A stretch of DNA of 34,730 bases, from assembly GCA_022823865.1 (NCBI GenBank), contig JAJEHF010000002.1, forward strand, positions 1 through 34,730, given 5' to 3'. Of the stretch, positions 15,952-24,444 are shown in pieces. The DNA is from Bryobacterales bacterium (GTDB lineage Bacteria; Acidobacteriota; Terriglobia; Bryobacterales; UBA6623). The stretch's first letter is position 1, and every line of letters begins with the position of its first letter. Below the pieces are notes generated by a model, which was not told the DNA's origin, did not search any database, and worked only from the letters and a program-made list of their open reading frames with translations. Both the position numbers and the translations under genes were made by a program.

Positions 15952-17436
15952 ATGGCAAGCCGCCCCAACGTCCTGCTCGTCTCAACCGACCACTGGCCCG
16001 CCGAACTGCTCGGCGAAGCGGGCCATCCCGACATCCTGACGCCCACCTTGGACGAGCTGGCTCGCAGCGGCGTTCGCTTCCGCAACGCCTATGGAGAGTG
16101 TCCAGTGTGCATCCCGGCCCGGCGCACGCTGATGACGGGAGTCAGCCCGAGGACGCACGGCGATCGCGATTTCGGTGAGACGAAGCCGATGCCGGACCTG
16201 CCGACCATGGCCCAGACCTTTCGCGACGCAGGCTACCAGGCCAATGCGGTGGGCAAGTTGCACGTCTACCCGCAACGGAGCCGGATCGGCTTTGACGACG
16301 TGATCCTCGATGAAGAGGGGCGCACGCAATACGGTGTGGTCGACGACTACGAGGCGTTCCTGGCCGATCAAGGCTACGCGGGGCGACAGTTCGACCACGG
16401 CATGAGCAACAACGACTACGCCACGCGACCGTGGCACCTGCCGGAGGAACTGCACGCCACGAATTGGGCGACCCAGCAGATGGTTCGCACGATCAAGCGC
16501 AGAGACCCGGGCAGGCCGGCGTTTTGGTTCCTCTCGTACAGACACCCGCATCCGCCGATCGTGCCAGTACAGACGTATCTGGAGATGTACAAGAACTGCG
16601 AGCTGCGCTGGCCCACGCAAGCAATGTGGTGCCGCGAGGAACTGCCGTACCTGCTCCAAGCGGTTCGCGGGCGGGCGGCGCACATGGGACCGCGGCAGAT
16701 CCAAGAGGCGCTGCAAGCCTTCTACGCACTCTGCACGCACATCGACCACCAGCTCAGGGTGGTTGTCGGGACGTTGCGCGAAGAGGACCTGCTCGAAAAT
16801 ACAGCAATCTGCTTTACGTCCGATCACGGCGACATGCTGGGGCGGCACGGCATGTGGGCCAAGCGGCTCTTCTACGAGCCGTCGGCGAATGTACCGATGA
16901 TCTTGGCCGGCCCGGACGGAGACGGGCGCGTAGGCCACCACCGCATCGACGACCGCTTGGTCGGCTGGCAGGACGTGATGCCGACCCTGCTGGATCTAGC
17001 CGGCATCGACGTGCCCGAGAGCGTAGAAGGCCTGTCGATGGTCGGCGAGCGCGAGCGTGACTGGCTCTACGGCGAAGTCGGCGAAGACGAGCATGCCACG
17101 CGCATGATCCGCAAGGGGCAGCACAAGCTGATCTACTACCCGGCCGGCAATACGCGACAGCTGTTTGACGTCGAATCCGACCCAGCCGAGATCACCGACC
17201 TCTCCGGCAGGCCCGAACACGAAGCGCTGCTGGCGGAGCTGACCCGGCTGCTGATCGCACAACTCTACGGCGGCGACGAAGAATGGGTGCGAGACGGCGA
17301 GCTGGTCGGCCTGCCCAACCGGGAGTTCAGGCCGGGGCCGAACCGGGGCCTGTCAAGCCAGCGCGGTCATCACTGGCCACCGCCGCCGAAGACGGACATG
17401 CAGCAGATTCAATGGCATAGCGAAGATGACGCCTAG
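15952..17436 (+). CDS. Sulfatase 2, cytoplasmic, Cys-type
   Basis: A 494-residue type I sulfatase with no signal peptide: it begins MASRPNVLLVSTDHWPAELL, with metal-binding Asp13 almost at the N-terminus. The activation motif is C53-I-P-A-R57 followed by RTLMTG. 'VGKLHVYPQRSRIGFDD', 'SYRHPHPPIVP' and 'CFTSDHGDMLGRHGMW' complete the active-site landscape. The C-terminus includes 'GEVGEDEHATRMIRKGQHKLIYYP' and 'QLFDVESDPAEITDLS', usual for choline-sulfatase/DUF4976-like enzymes. Lack of export suggests an imported small sulfate ester as substrate, which is inference. It starts 38 bases after selC on the same strand, so it may share readthrough from the tRNA promoter. Confidence 0.92.
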   Translation: MASRPNVLLVSTDHWPAELLGEAGHPDILTPTLDELARSGVRFRNAYGECPVCIPARRTLMTGVSPRTHGDRDFGETKPMPDLPTMAQTFRDAGYQANAVGKLHVYPQRSRIGFDDVILDEEGRTQYGVVDDYEAFLADQGYAGRQFDHGMSNNDYATRPWHLPEELHATNWATQQMVRTIKRRDPGRPAFWFLSYRHPHPPIVPVQTYLEMYKNCELRWPTQAMWCREELPYLLQAVRGRAAHMGPRQIQEALQAFYALCTHIDHQLRVVVGTLREEDLLENTAICFTSDHGDMLGRHGMWAKRLFYEPSANVPMILAGPDGDGRVGHHRIDDRLVGWQDVMPTLLDLAGIDVPESVEGLSMVGERERDWLYGEVGEDEHATRMIRKGQHKLIYYPAGNTRQLFDVESDPAEITDLSGRPEHEALLAELTRLLIAQLYGGDEEWVRDGELVGLPNREFRPGPNRGLSSQRGHHWPPPPKTDMQQIQWHSEDDA

Positions 17437-17550
17437 CGTGGGCACAGAAACGTACCTGATTACGCGGGAGGTCCTGCCACAGTTAGGAGCCAGTCGGGCA
17501 AGGGTTGGTTGACGGAGAGGCCTTCGAGATATTCCGGGCAGCAAGAATAC

Positions 17551-19422
17551 CTACACATGGTCCTTAGAAATGTATTCCCGCGGCTCAGCCAGCGGCATTC
17601 GCGGCACGTCTGGAATCTCGTGTGGGGGCGTGATCTGACCGATGTCGAAGGTGTCAAAGCTCAGGCCAAAGGCCACTCCAAGTCGTTCCGCGTCTCGGCT
17701 CGAATTGCCCCGGTCCTCACGCCTCGGGGCCTCCTTTCGATCGGCTCCACCGGTGCCCTGGCGGCCATCTTCCGATAACGGATCCCGCGGCAAGCCTAGA
17801 GCATCCGTCAGTCCTTCCGAAGTTGGCAGGCTCTCTACAGAGATTCCCCCTCGCGCATCGGTCATGGTGGCGAGACGGTCACCTGCCTCTCGCACCGCCC
17901 GCGTTATGAGCGGATGCCGTCCCCCACCACCAGACACGAACAACGGCAGGCCGCTCTTCCAAGTGGAGGAATTGGGGTCCCGCTTCCCCTTAAGTTCGAA
18001 GATCACTTTCGTGAGCGCTTTCGTGCAATCATTCGCGTATTGATCGTCAACAGAGGTCAATTCCTCGGTCAACGGATGCTCCGGATCCGCCACGTATGCG
18101 CTTCCGGCAACCGGCACAGCCCAGAAGGGATCTAGCGATAGCGGTAGCCTCAACGTATGCTCAGCACCTGCGCCAGCGATCATATCCATCCGACGGTGAT
18201 GCAGCTCGCGGATTCCAAGACGCCTAACGAGGGTGGTATGCAAGAAGTACTGGTCGTCTCCGTCTCTATCCTCAAGACCAAATCCGCAAATGTCGGCGGT
18301 TGACGCCCCAACATCCATCATTACGTGCAAACCCTCTCGGCGCCGGCGCGAACGCGCATAGCCGGCGACCAGCGCCGCGATTTCTGGTATGACCTCGACG
18401 CGAGTGATCTCTGGGTCGTTCTCGAATACCGCTGGTCCCTCTGCTCTCTGAAGTTCCGCCATCGCTAAGTCCAGCGTGATGGGTTCCGAGCGACGCGAGA
18501 TCAGCCAAGCGGCACGTGCAACGCACAAGAACGCGGCCATGACGTCGTCGTCGTCGTACCCCGCTGAGGGCACTCCCACATGGACGGCCCATCGAATCTG
18601 ATACGGCCCGTAGATCTCTTCCTGTGTGTCGAATACGTAGCCCCGGGCCCGCTGTAGTGTCAACCCGAGATACGCTGCAGCTCGGGCACGGGCAGGCAGA
18701 TCGTCAGGACAGTCCATGAGATCGGTCTTGAGGTTGCCGTTCTCATTCTTCCTCCAGTCCTGAGCCAGGGTGAGTTTGCCATCCGGATCCTCGTCGAGTG
18801 CGACTGGCAAGAAATAAGGAGGCGTGTCGGATTGCAGGTCCCACAACACGGGAACAGCACGTCCGCCAGCCATGTATGGACTTCGGACTACGACTCTTGT
18901 GCTCAGCGTGCCGAAATCAAGCCCGATCACGAGGTCGATGCTCTCACTTCCATAGTTCGGGAACTGCGTCCTAACTGCATGTGTCTGGTCGTTGGGCTCG
19001 CCATCACCAGTGGGTGTTGCCTCCTCGTTGTGATCAGAACTGGCAATCCCTATGCCCGTCGGAACCGGCGAGACTTTGCGCTCACTCCCGGTCGGCTCCT
19101 CGACGACCTCCCGGGCGAGGTCAATGATCTCAGTTCCATGGCTTGGGAACTGCGCCCTGGCTGCTTGTGTCTCGTCACTAGGCTGGGCAACACCAGCCGG
19201 GGTTGTCTCCTCGCTGTTATCGGGACTGGAAATCCCCGTTTCCGTCGGAACTGGTGTGACTTTCTTCTCGCTCCCGCTCGGCTTCTCGACAATCTGCCGG
19301 GGGTTGGTATCACTCGTTACCGGCGGGCGCCGATCTCCGACAACAGTCGGAGTTGCACGTCGATGCTCCCCGTCAAGGCCAAGACATCCACGGACCCACC
19401 GTACAAAAGCGCGCACGCTCAT
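17551..19422 (-). CDS. Hsp70/actin-like ATPase paired with the SNF2 helicase
   Basis: A 623-residue protein with a C-terminal actin/Hsp70-like ATPase fold. The phosphate-1 loop is IDLVIGLDFGTLSTRVVV (about 162-179), phosphate-2 is MMDVGASTADICGF (368-381), and the adenosine loop is LFVSGGGGRHPLI (494-506). 'RLGVAFGLSFDTFDIGQI' near the end is a segment I associate with Hsp70-like partners of helicases. There is no substrate-binding domain of classical DnaK. The first 165 residues are low-complexity, acidic and Pro/Thr-rich, with a 62-residue tandem duplication. The start is ATG 19422, 19 bases after the helicase stop, with a strong Shine-Dalgarno (GAGGGGGG). Role unknown; it may sense or control the helicase by ATP cycling. 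Confidence 0.85.
   Translation of the reverse strand: MSVRAFVRWVRGCLGLDGEHRRATPTVVGDRRPPVTSDTNPRQIVEKPSGSEKKVTPVPTETGISSPDNSEETTPAGVAQPSDETQAARAQFPSHGTEIIDLAREVVEEPTGSERKVSPVPTGIGIASSDHNEEATPTGDGEPNDQTHAVRTQFPNYGSESIDLVIGLDFGTLSTRVVVRSPYMAGGRAVPVLWDLQSDTPPYFLPVALDEDPDGKLTLAQDWRKNENGNLKTDLMDCPDDLPARARAAAYLGLTLQRARGYVFDTQEEIYGPYQIRWAVHVGVPSAGYDDDDVMAAFLCVARAAWLISRRSEPITLDLAMAELQRAEGPAVFENDPEITRVEVIPEIAALVAGYARSRRRREGLHVMMDVGASTADICGFGLEDRDGDDQYFLHTTLVRRLGIRELHHRRMDMIAGAGAEHTLRLPLSLDPFWAVPVAGSAYVADPEHPLTEELTSVDDQYANDCTKALTKVIFELKGKRDPNSSTWKSGLPLFVSGGGGRHPLITRAVREAGDRLATMTDARGGISVESLPTSEGLTDALGLPRDPLSEDGRQGTGGADRKEAPRREDRGNSSRDAERLGVAFGLSFDTFDIGQITPPHEIPDVPRMPLAEPREYISKDHV
18919..19290 (-). repeat. 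186-bp in-frame tandem duplication in the Hsp70-like gene
   Basis: Residues 45-106 and 107-168 align with a 62-residue period: VEKPSGSEKKVTPVPT pairs with VEEPTGSERKVSPVPT, ARAQFPSHGTE with VRTQFPNYGSE, and IIDL with SIDL. The second copy runs straight into the ATPase start (VIGLDFGT), while the first ends IIDLARE, so the copied unit includes the first strand of the ATPase domain. Confidence 0.85.
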
Positions 19423-19441
19423 TGCCCCCCTCTTAATCTCG

Positions 19442-22400
19442 TTACGCCGTACGCGGGCTTCCGATGTCCGCAGCCACCTGGATGATCCCAACACACACGA
19501 CTTCGTTGGAAAACTTGAGTTCCTTGCGTTCTGCGATCTCCTTGTCGCGTCTCTCAATGCGCACGTTCAGAGCCAGGAGCCGACCCTTTGTTGCAGCAAC
19601 AAGTCGGTGCCTGCCCAATCGTTGGTGCTTTTGGAGCACTTCCTGCAACTTTCGTCGCTGCGTTTCGTGCTGATTCACCAGCATTTGTCGCTGGATTCGT
19701 GCCCGGTCATCGTTTTCGGCCTGCAGATCATGGACATACGTGTTGAACGCAACTTCGGAGGGTGCGATACAGCATTCCTCGACCGACCGGGCGAGATGCT
19801 CTAGATCGACCGCACTCTGTGCGCCCAACCAAGCCTCTCCGTATTTGGCAGCGCCTACGATCAACCGCTCCGCGTGTTCTGATTCCATTTCGTCAGGACT
19901 CGGTAGTAGTGGCGCTGCCGCATAGTATAGGCGCTCCATGTCGCGCAGGCCACGCACGGACCAGCGCTGCACGGAGAACGCGTACCGTCCTGGAACGAAT
20001 TCCGCAAGCGAGCCCTGCGCCGGCAATCGAACCGCAACCGCCGGACGACTCTGCTGATCGGGTTCATTGAGACGTTTGCCGACAAACCGGACCAGTGGGT
20101 GGAACTGGCTGATGACCTCCTCGCGACCACTGATGTCAGGGACGGCGGTATTCTCGAATCGACATCGTACCCGGCTCAAACTGGGCCGAACAAGCATCGT
20201 TGATCCCTGCATCCGTTGCTCTTTGAGGAATTTCTGAAGGTCGTGTCGTGCATCGTTCGAGAGATTCACTTCGAACCGCGTTGGATCGTTTGCGACCTCT
20301 AGGAACTCGGAGCCGCGGTAGTGCACCTTGACGTAATCGATGACGTACGAACAGATGTCGCGAGCGGAGATTGATCGATTCAGATCGCGAGCGGCCTTGA
20401 CTTGATTCAGGATGTAGTCGCCATACGCTGTCAGGCCGGCGGCCTCGACTTCGAGCTTGTCTTCCATTTGTCGACGTTGCTCGAGAGCCAATCTTGTCTG
20501 CTCGATGCGCTCCTCCTCTTCCTCCGGCGTTAGACATTGACTGAAGAGATCCTTGCTCAACTCCTGGATCGTGTCGCCCAGTACCGGCTCAAGACTTCCG
20601 AGGGCACCCTCGAAGACCCGTAGGCGCTCGAACAGTCGATTGTAAATACGAGCGTCAATCGTGTCGGCGTAGAACAGGTTCAGGATGTGAATCTTCTCGG
20701 CCTGCTGGCCGAGCCGGTCAATGCGACCGATGCGCTGCTCGACGCGCATGGGGTTCCATGGCAGGTCGTAGTTGATGACGATGCGAGCGAACTGTAGGTC
20801 GATTCCTTCGCTGCCAACCTCGGACGAGAGAAGCACCCTTTGGCTGCGCGAATCACGAAACGTCAGTACCGTTCCGTCCTTGTCGGGGGTCCCGCCATGA
20901 AGCACCATAGCGCAGATTCCATCCTCCTTGAGCCGCTCGTACAAGTACTGAAGCGTGGCCCGGAAGAATGAAAACACGACCACCTTCTTGGCACCATCCT
21001 CATCGAGCTGAGACTGTAGGAGCGCACGAAATGCCCTGTACTTGCTGTCGTTGCGACGCAACTCCTTTAGGTCACCCAATTCCCGGGCACGCGCCGTCAA
21101 CTCGGCACGAACCGGACGCTCATCTTCATCGGGATCCTCCCCGTCAACCGTTCCTCCGTGCAACCAGAACTCGAGCGCTGCAGGCATAGAGCTGCTCATC
21201 TGGCGTTGGGGAGTGACCTGCAAGAACCCCTCATGCGCATCGTGTCTCATGCAGTACTCGCGTACAGCAGCCGTTACAGCGTCGTAGAATTCCCGTTCGA
21301 CAGGAGTAGCCGAGACGAATGGAGCTTTGACCTCACGGACGACGCGTCGCTCCTCAACGTCGCGCTTGCGGGTCCGAGTCACGACATGGCCTAAGAGGTT
21401 CACCCGCTCCAGACGTTCAGCCAAGCGTGCGACGACGCTGGCTCGACTCAGATCGCTTCGCCAAACTTTTTCGTCAAGCAACGCGCTAAGTTGCGCGTTT
21501 CCGGAGAGCAGCGGATTCTTCGACGCCCTGACGAGTTCCTCCTGCAAGCGGTTCGCGACGTCCCCACTCTTGGAACCACTTAGTACAAGATCGCGGGCAG
21601 AGACGAGGGGCTTGTTGGCGCTGAGGATTCGATCGAATGCCTGCGGTCGATTGAAGGTGTCCTCATCAACGAGATTAAGGAGACCGTACAGATCCTCGCT
21701 TCGTAGGTGGATCGGGGTTGCTGACAGGAGCAAGATGTAGTCGGAAACAGCCCTGACGAGACGAGCCAGGAGGGCGGTCATAGTCTCACGGTTCCGTAAG
21801 TAGTGAGCTTCGTCGATGACACACAGATCGACGAGCGGATCGCCCTCGCCATTCCTCTCGAGGAACTGAGCGAGTTGGGACGAGGCGCTCAAGCGTTCTT
21901 CGGACTGATCGTCCCATCCCTTGTTCGGACGAAGTCCTTGGAGGCTTGCAATGATCGCGAAGCTGGCGGACTGTCGCTGTCCGCTGATCAGCTTGAGGCG
22001 TGCGAGCGTTTCGCCGGCGTCGAGCATATCGGCATTGACACCGAAACGCGTCCGAAGTTCACGCTTCCACTTCTCGCGAAGCACAGCCGGGCAGAGGACC
22101 AAAAGCCGCCGGAAATCGTAACGAGCCCGCAGCTCAGTCCAGATCAGCCCAGCCTCGATTGTCTTGCCCAGACCGACCTCGTCAGCGATCAGTAGCCCAC
22201 GGCCAGCGGAGTTCATGAGGCTCACGACCGGTTTGAACTGATGGGCATAGTAGTCAGTACCGGTTGTGTCCATGCTGTAGATGACGTCGGCGAGGCGACC
22301 CGTCAGCCGGGCGTGTGTGATCGTACGGCGCAGAACCATTGCGTCCGCGAACCTGCCTCGGTCGAGTAGGTCGAGTGGATCATCTCCGCCTTGGCCTATC

Positions 22401-22582
22401 GCCTCAAGTTGGTCCTCCGGGATGTACTGCGCCCCCTCCGGAAAGAGAATTTTCAATCTCCGAACGCCACCGAATTCGCGAATGCCCTCATTCACAACGC
22501 CGACGCGCCCAGCATCATGTTTGAGACGCACCCGGCCGCCTGGCTTCAGTGCTGTAGGGCCGGGGGCGTTGCTGTGCTGCAC
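19442..22582 (-). CDS. RapA/HepA-like SNF2 helicase
   Basis: A 1046-residue SF2 translocase. An N-terminal Tudor/KOW-like barrel (about 12-60, LKPGGRVRLKHDAGRVGVV) precedes the two helicase lobes. Seen are motif I ADEVGLGKTIEAGL (Lys140), motif II DEAH (257-260), motif III LLLSATPIH (285-292), then in lobe 2 'VVVFSFFRATLQYL', 'SSEVGSEGIDLQFARIVINY' and motif VI EQRIGRIDRLGQ (615-626). The last 300 residues are long charged helices. Motifs most resemble RapA and DISARM DrmD-type proteins, but no DISARM partner (drmA, drmB, methylase) is here. The start is GTG 22582 with only a weak Shine-Dalgarno. It lies 49 bases after the arylsulfotransferase gene and 19 before the Hsp70-like gene, so a shared transcript is likely. 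Confidence 0.9.
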   Translation of the reverse strand: MQHSNAPGPTALKPGGRVRLKHDAGRVGVVNEGIREFGGVRRLKILFPEGAQYIPEDQLEAIGQGGDDPLDLLDRGRFADAMVLRRTITHARLTGRLADVIYSMDTTGTDYYAHQFKPVVSLMNSAGRGLLIADEVGLGKTIEAGLIWTELRARYDFRRLLVLCPAVLREKWKRELRTRFGVNADMLDAGETLARLKLISGQRQSASFAIIASLQGLRPNKGWDDQSEERLSASSQLAQFLERNGEGDPLVDLCVIDEAHYLRNRETMTALLARLVRAVSDYILLLSATPIHLRSEDLYGLLNLVDEDTFNRPQAFDRILSANKPLVSARDLVLSGSKSGDVANRLQEELVRASKNPLLSGNAQLSALLDEKVWRSDLSRASVVARLAERLERVNLLGHVVTRTRKRDVEERRVVREVKAPFVSATPVEREFYDAVTAAVREYCMRHDAHEGFLQVTPQRQMSSSMPAALEFWLHGGTVDGEDPDEDERPVRAELTARARELGDLKELRRNDSKYRAFRALLQSQLDEDGAKKVVVFSFFRATLQYLYERLKEDGICAMVLHGGTPDKDGTVLTFRDSRSQRVLLSSEVGSEGIDLQFARIVINYDLPWNPMRVEQRIGRIDRLGQQAEKIHILNLFYADTIDARIYNRLFERLRVFEGALGSLEPVLGDTIQELSKDLFSQCLTPEEEEERIEQTRLALEQRRQMEDKLEVEAAGLTAYGDYILNQVKAARDLNRSISARDICSYVIDYVKVHYRGSEFLEVANDPTRFEVNLSNDARHDLQKFLKEQRMQGSTMLVRPSLSRVRCRFENTAVPDISGREEVISQFHPLVRFVGKRLNEPDQQSRPAVAVRLPAQGSLAEFVPGRYAFSVQRWSVRGLRDMERLYYAAAPLLPSPDEMESEHAERLIVGAAKYGEAWLGAQSAVDLEHLARSVEECCIAPSEVAFNTYVHDLQAENDDRARIQRQMLVNQHETQRRKLQEVLQKHQRLGRHRLVAATKGRLLALNVRIERRDKEIAERKELKFSNEVVCVGIIQVAADIGSPRTA

Positions 22583-22631
22583 TGTTCAGAGATGAGTCTT
22601 TCGAAAGGCTAGCGGCCTCGCGAAACGGAGG

Positions 22632-24296
22632 CTAAGGCCCGACTCCGTCGATCCGCTCCGCGCCGAATAGGGTCCAACCCGTGTCAGGCCGGTCGCCCTT
22701 CATGACGATCTCGTAGACCACCTCGGGCGGGTCCGCGCGCTTGTACTCGCGCAGGCGGGTCCACTGGGTGAATTGCTGCCGAGAACTGGACTCCCAGCCT
22801 ACCTTGCCCAAGGAGTCCGGGTGCAGCAGGGCGCCGTACGCCACCAGCACGTTTTCGGTTGCGGGCAGCCAGTCCACGTCTCCCATCGCGATGGAGATCA
22901 CCCGGTCGGGCCCCATGACCTCCGACTGCCACAGCTGTCGCGCGGTCATGGCCTCGCCATCGACGGCGTACTCGACTGCTCTGGTGAAGGTGTCCGTGAC
23001 GGCGCTGGGCTTGCGGAACGGCCGCGCCTGATAGTTGCCGTTGTCGAAGATCATCAGGGTTCCGTTGGGGGTCGGCTGAGGCGAGTGCTGGTGGTAAGGC
23101 CACTGCAGCTCGCCATCTGCCTTGAGGAGCTTGTCCGACAGCTCGCCCCAGCCGGTTGGCTCGCCGAAGATCCAGACGATCTCCTTCGACTGGCGGTCGA
23201 TCTTGATCGCTGCCGCCTGGTAGCGGAAGTTGACGACGACGGAGTCGTCCGCCGGATCGTACAGCAGGTTGTTGGCGTGGCTCCAATCCACCGTGTCCGC
23301 GAATCCCCGCCGGATCCAATAGTTCGAAAAAGTCTCGTAGCCGATACGGAACGGGTCCATGTGGTCGAATGCCTTCCACTCCCAGACGACGTTGCCCGTG
23401 TCGCGTTCGAACTCCACGATCACATCGCCCATCACCTTCTGCCGCTTGCGCGGCGCGTTCTCGTCGTACTCGCTGGTGTAGTAGTCGTCGATCTCCCTCA
23501 CCTCGCTGCTGAGGACCAGGATGTTACCGCTGGGCAGCTCGTCGATCTCGTGATGGAAGGTGAGTGTGTCAACGGCGATGCCATCGGTCGGCCCTTGCGG
23601 GCGGCCAGTCGCGTACCACTGGTTCACTGTGTTTCCCAGCCAATCGATCTCGATCAGCCGGAAGTCTGCGGTGACGAATATCAGGTTGCCGTTGCCGGAC
23701 TTCTCGAAGTCGCTGATCCGCGAATCCACGCTGTAGTACCAGACCACTTCCCCGGCAGAGTCGAGAGCCGCCAGCATGCCGAAGGCGGCGTTGAACTCGG
23801 CCACGGCTTGACTGCGCCCGACCCTGCGCCGGCGGGGGTTGAACAGCGTAACCCCCGGCTCCATCTCGCCAGGCTTGCTGACCGCAACTTCGATGGGCGG
23901 GAAATCGACACCCCATTCGGGCAGCGGCGGCGTTTGGAACTCGAGCACATCCGGGGACGGCACCGGTGCTCCGTCTCCCGAACGGATCGAGACTCGGACC
24001 TCGTGCCGACGATCCGGACGCATGCCGACCACAGGCAGACCCGCGCTCGGATCGTGCTCCGGGCCGTACTCGAGTTGCCACTCGTGGTCTCCGTCGGTCA
24101 CATCGATCAGCGCAGTCACTGGGGCAGACGCTTCAAACTCCAGAACAGCCGCCAGCGGCACGGCCGGGTTCGGGTTGGACTTGAGGACGGGCTCGACCAG
24201 GAACGACGGGGGCTGCGAACACGCGCCCGAGACGATCACAGCGGCGAGCAGCACAACCGATTTCAACATCGTCCCCTTCGAGGTAAAGGACTCCAT
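22632..24296 (-). CDS. Arylsulfotransferase (ASST)-family lipoprotein
   Basis: A 554-residue protein of the aryl-sulfate sulfotransferase family (PF05935), whose studied members transfer sulfate between phenolic compounds without PAPS. The N-terminus (about 10-26) is hydrophobic and ends in lipobox SGAC, so it is a lipoprotein. A beta-rich N-terminal domain precedes the propeller, which shows 'HHEIDELPSGNILVLSSE', 'DWSHANNLLYDPADDSVVV', 'AAAIKIDRQSKEIVWIFGEP' and 'YHQHSPQPTPNGTLMIFDNG'. The QHSP histidine sits where ASST has its sulfate-accepting His (from memory). The start is ATG 24296, with TATCTT 6 bases upstream and no good Shine-Dalgarno. ATG 24269 is an alternative that gives a shorter signal peptide. 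Placement among sulfatases suggests sulfate-ester turnover in the envelope. Confidence 0.85.
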   Translation of the reverse strand: MESFTSKGTMLKSVVLLAAVIVSGACSQPPSFLVEPVLKSNPNPAVPLAAVLEFEASAPVTALIDVTDGDHEWQLEYGPEHDPSAGLPVVGMRPDRRHEVRVSIRSGDGAPVPSPDVLEFQTPPLPEWGVDFPPIEVAVSKPGEMEPGVTLFNPRRRRVGRSQAVAEFNAAFGMLAALDSAGEVVWYYSVDSRISDFEKSGNGNLIFVTADFRLIEIDWLGNTVNQWYATGRPQGPTDGIAVDTLTFHHEIDELPSGNILVLSSEVREIDDYYTSEYDENAPRKRQKVMGDVIVEFERDTGNVVWEWKAFDHMDPFRIGYETFSNYWIRRGFADTVDWSHANNLLYDPADDSVVVNFRYQAAAIKIDRQSKEIVWIFGEPTGWGELSDKLLKADGELQWPYHQHSPQPTPNGTLMIFDNGNYQARPFRKPSAVTDTFTRAVEYAVDGEAMTARQLWQSEVMGPDRVISIAMGDVDWLPATENVLVAYGALLHPDSLGKVGWESSSRQQFTQWTRLREYKRADPPEVVYEIVMKGDRPDTGWTLFGAERIDGVGP

Positions 24297-24444
24297 TGCT
24301 CCAAGATACTCGATTGAAAAACGAGCCTCGCCCCGATCCACGGCCGCCGCAGGAAGCTGCGCGCTAGGGCGAATCGAACCGCCGCTCAAGGCCGACTGCC
24401 AGGTGGTCCCTCCGCTACACTCGTGGGCGGACGAGGCCACGCAA
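24297..24444. promoter_or_regulatory. Divergent promoter region between arylsulfotransferase and sulfatase 3
   Basis: 148 bases between two diverging genes. TATCTT on the minus strand (24308-24303) is 6 bases before the arylsulfotransferase ATG. TACACT on the plus strand (24416-24421) is 23 bases before the TTG of sulfatase 3. No operator-like inverted repeat stood out. Confidence 0.45.

Noticed and set aside
19423..19557. A longer N-terminus of the Hsp70-like protein overlapping the helicase end
   Set aside because: ATG 19422 has a strong Shine-Dalgarno and follows the helicase stop by 19 bases; the upstream residues look random.
19442..22582. DISARM or Dpd system call based on the SNF2 helicase alone
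   Set aside because: None of the required partner genes is adjacent; the only partner is an Hsp70-like ATPase not known to me from those systems.
22773..24317. A 514-residue plus-strand open frame opposite the arylsulfotransferase gene
   Set aside because: It is antisense to a well-supported gene, rich in Arg/Val/Asp with no motif, and results from GC-rich third positions.
23839..24444. An earlier start for sulfatase 3
   Set aside because: The extra 200 residues are antisense to the arylsulfotransferase gene; a signal peptide begins at TTG 24445.
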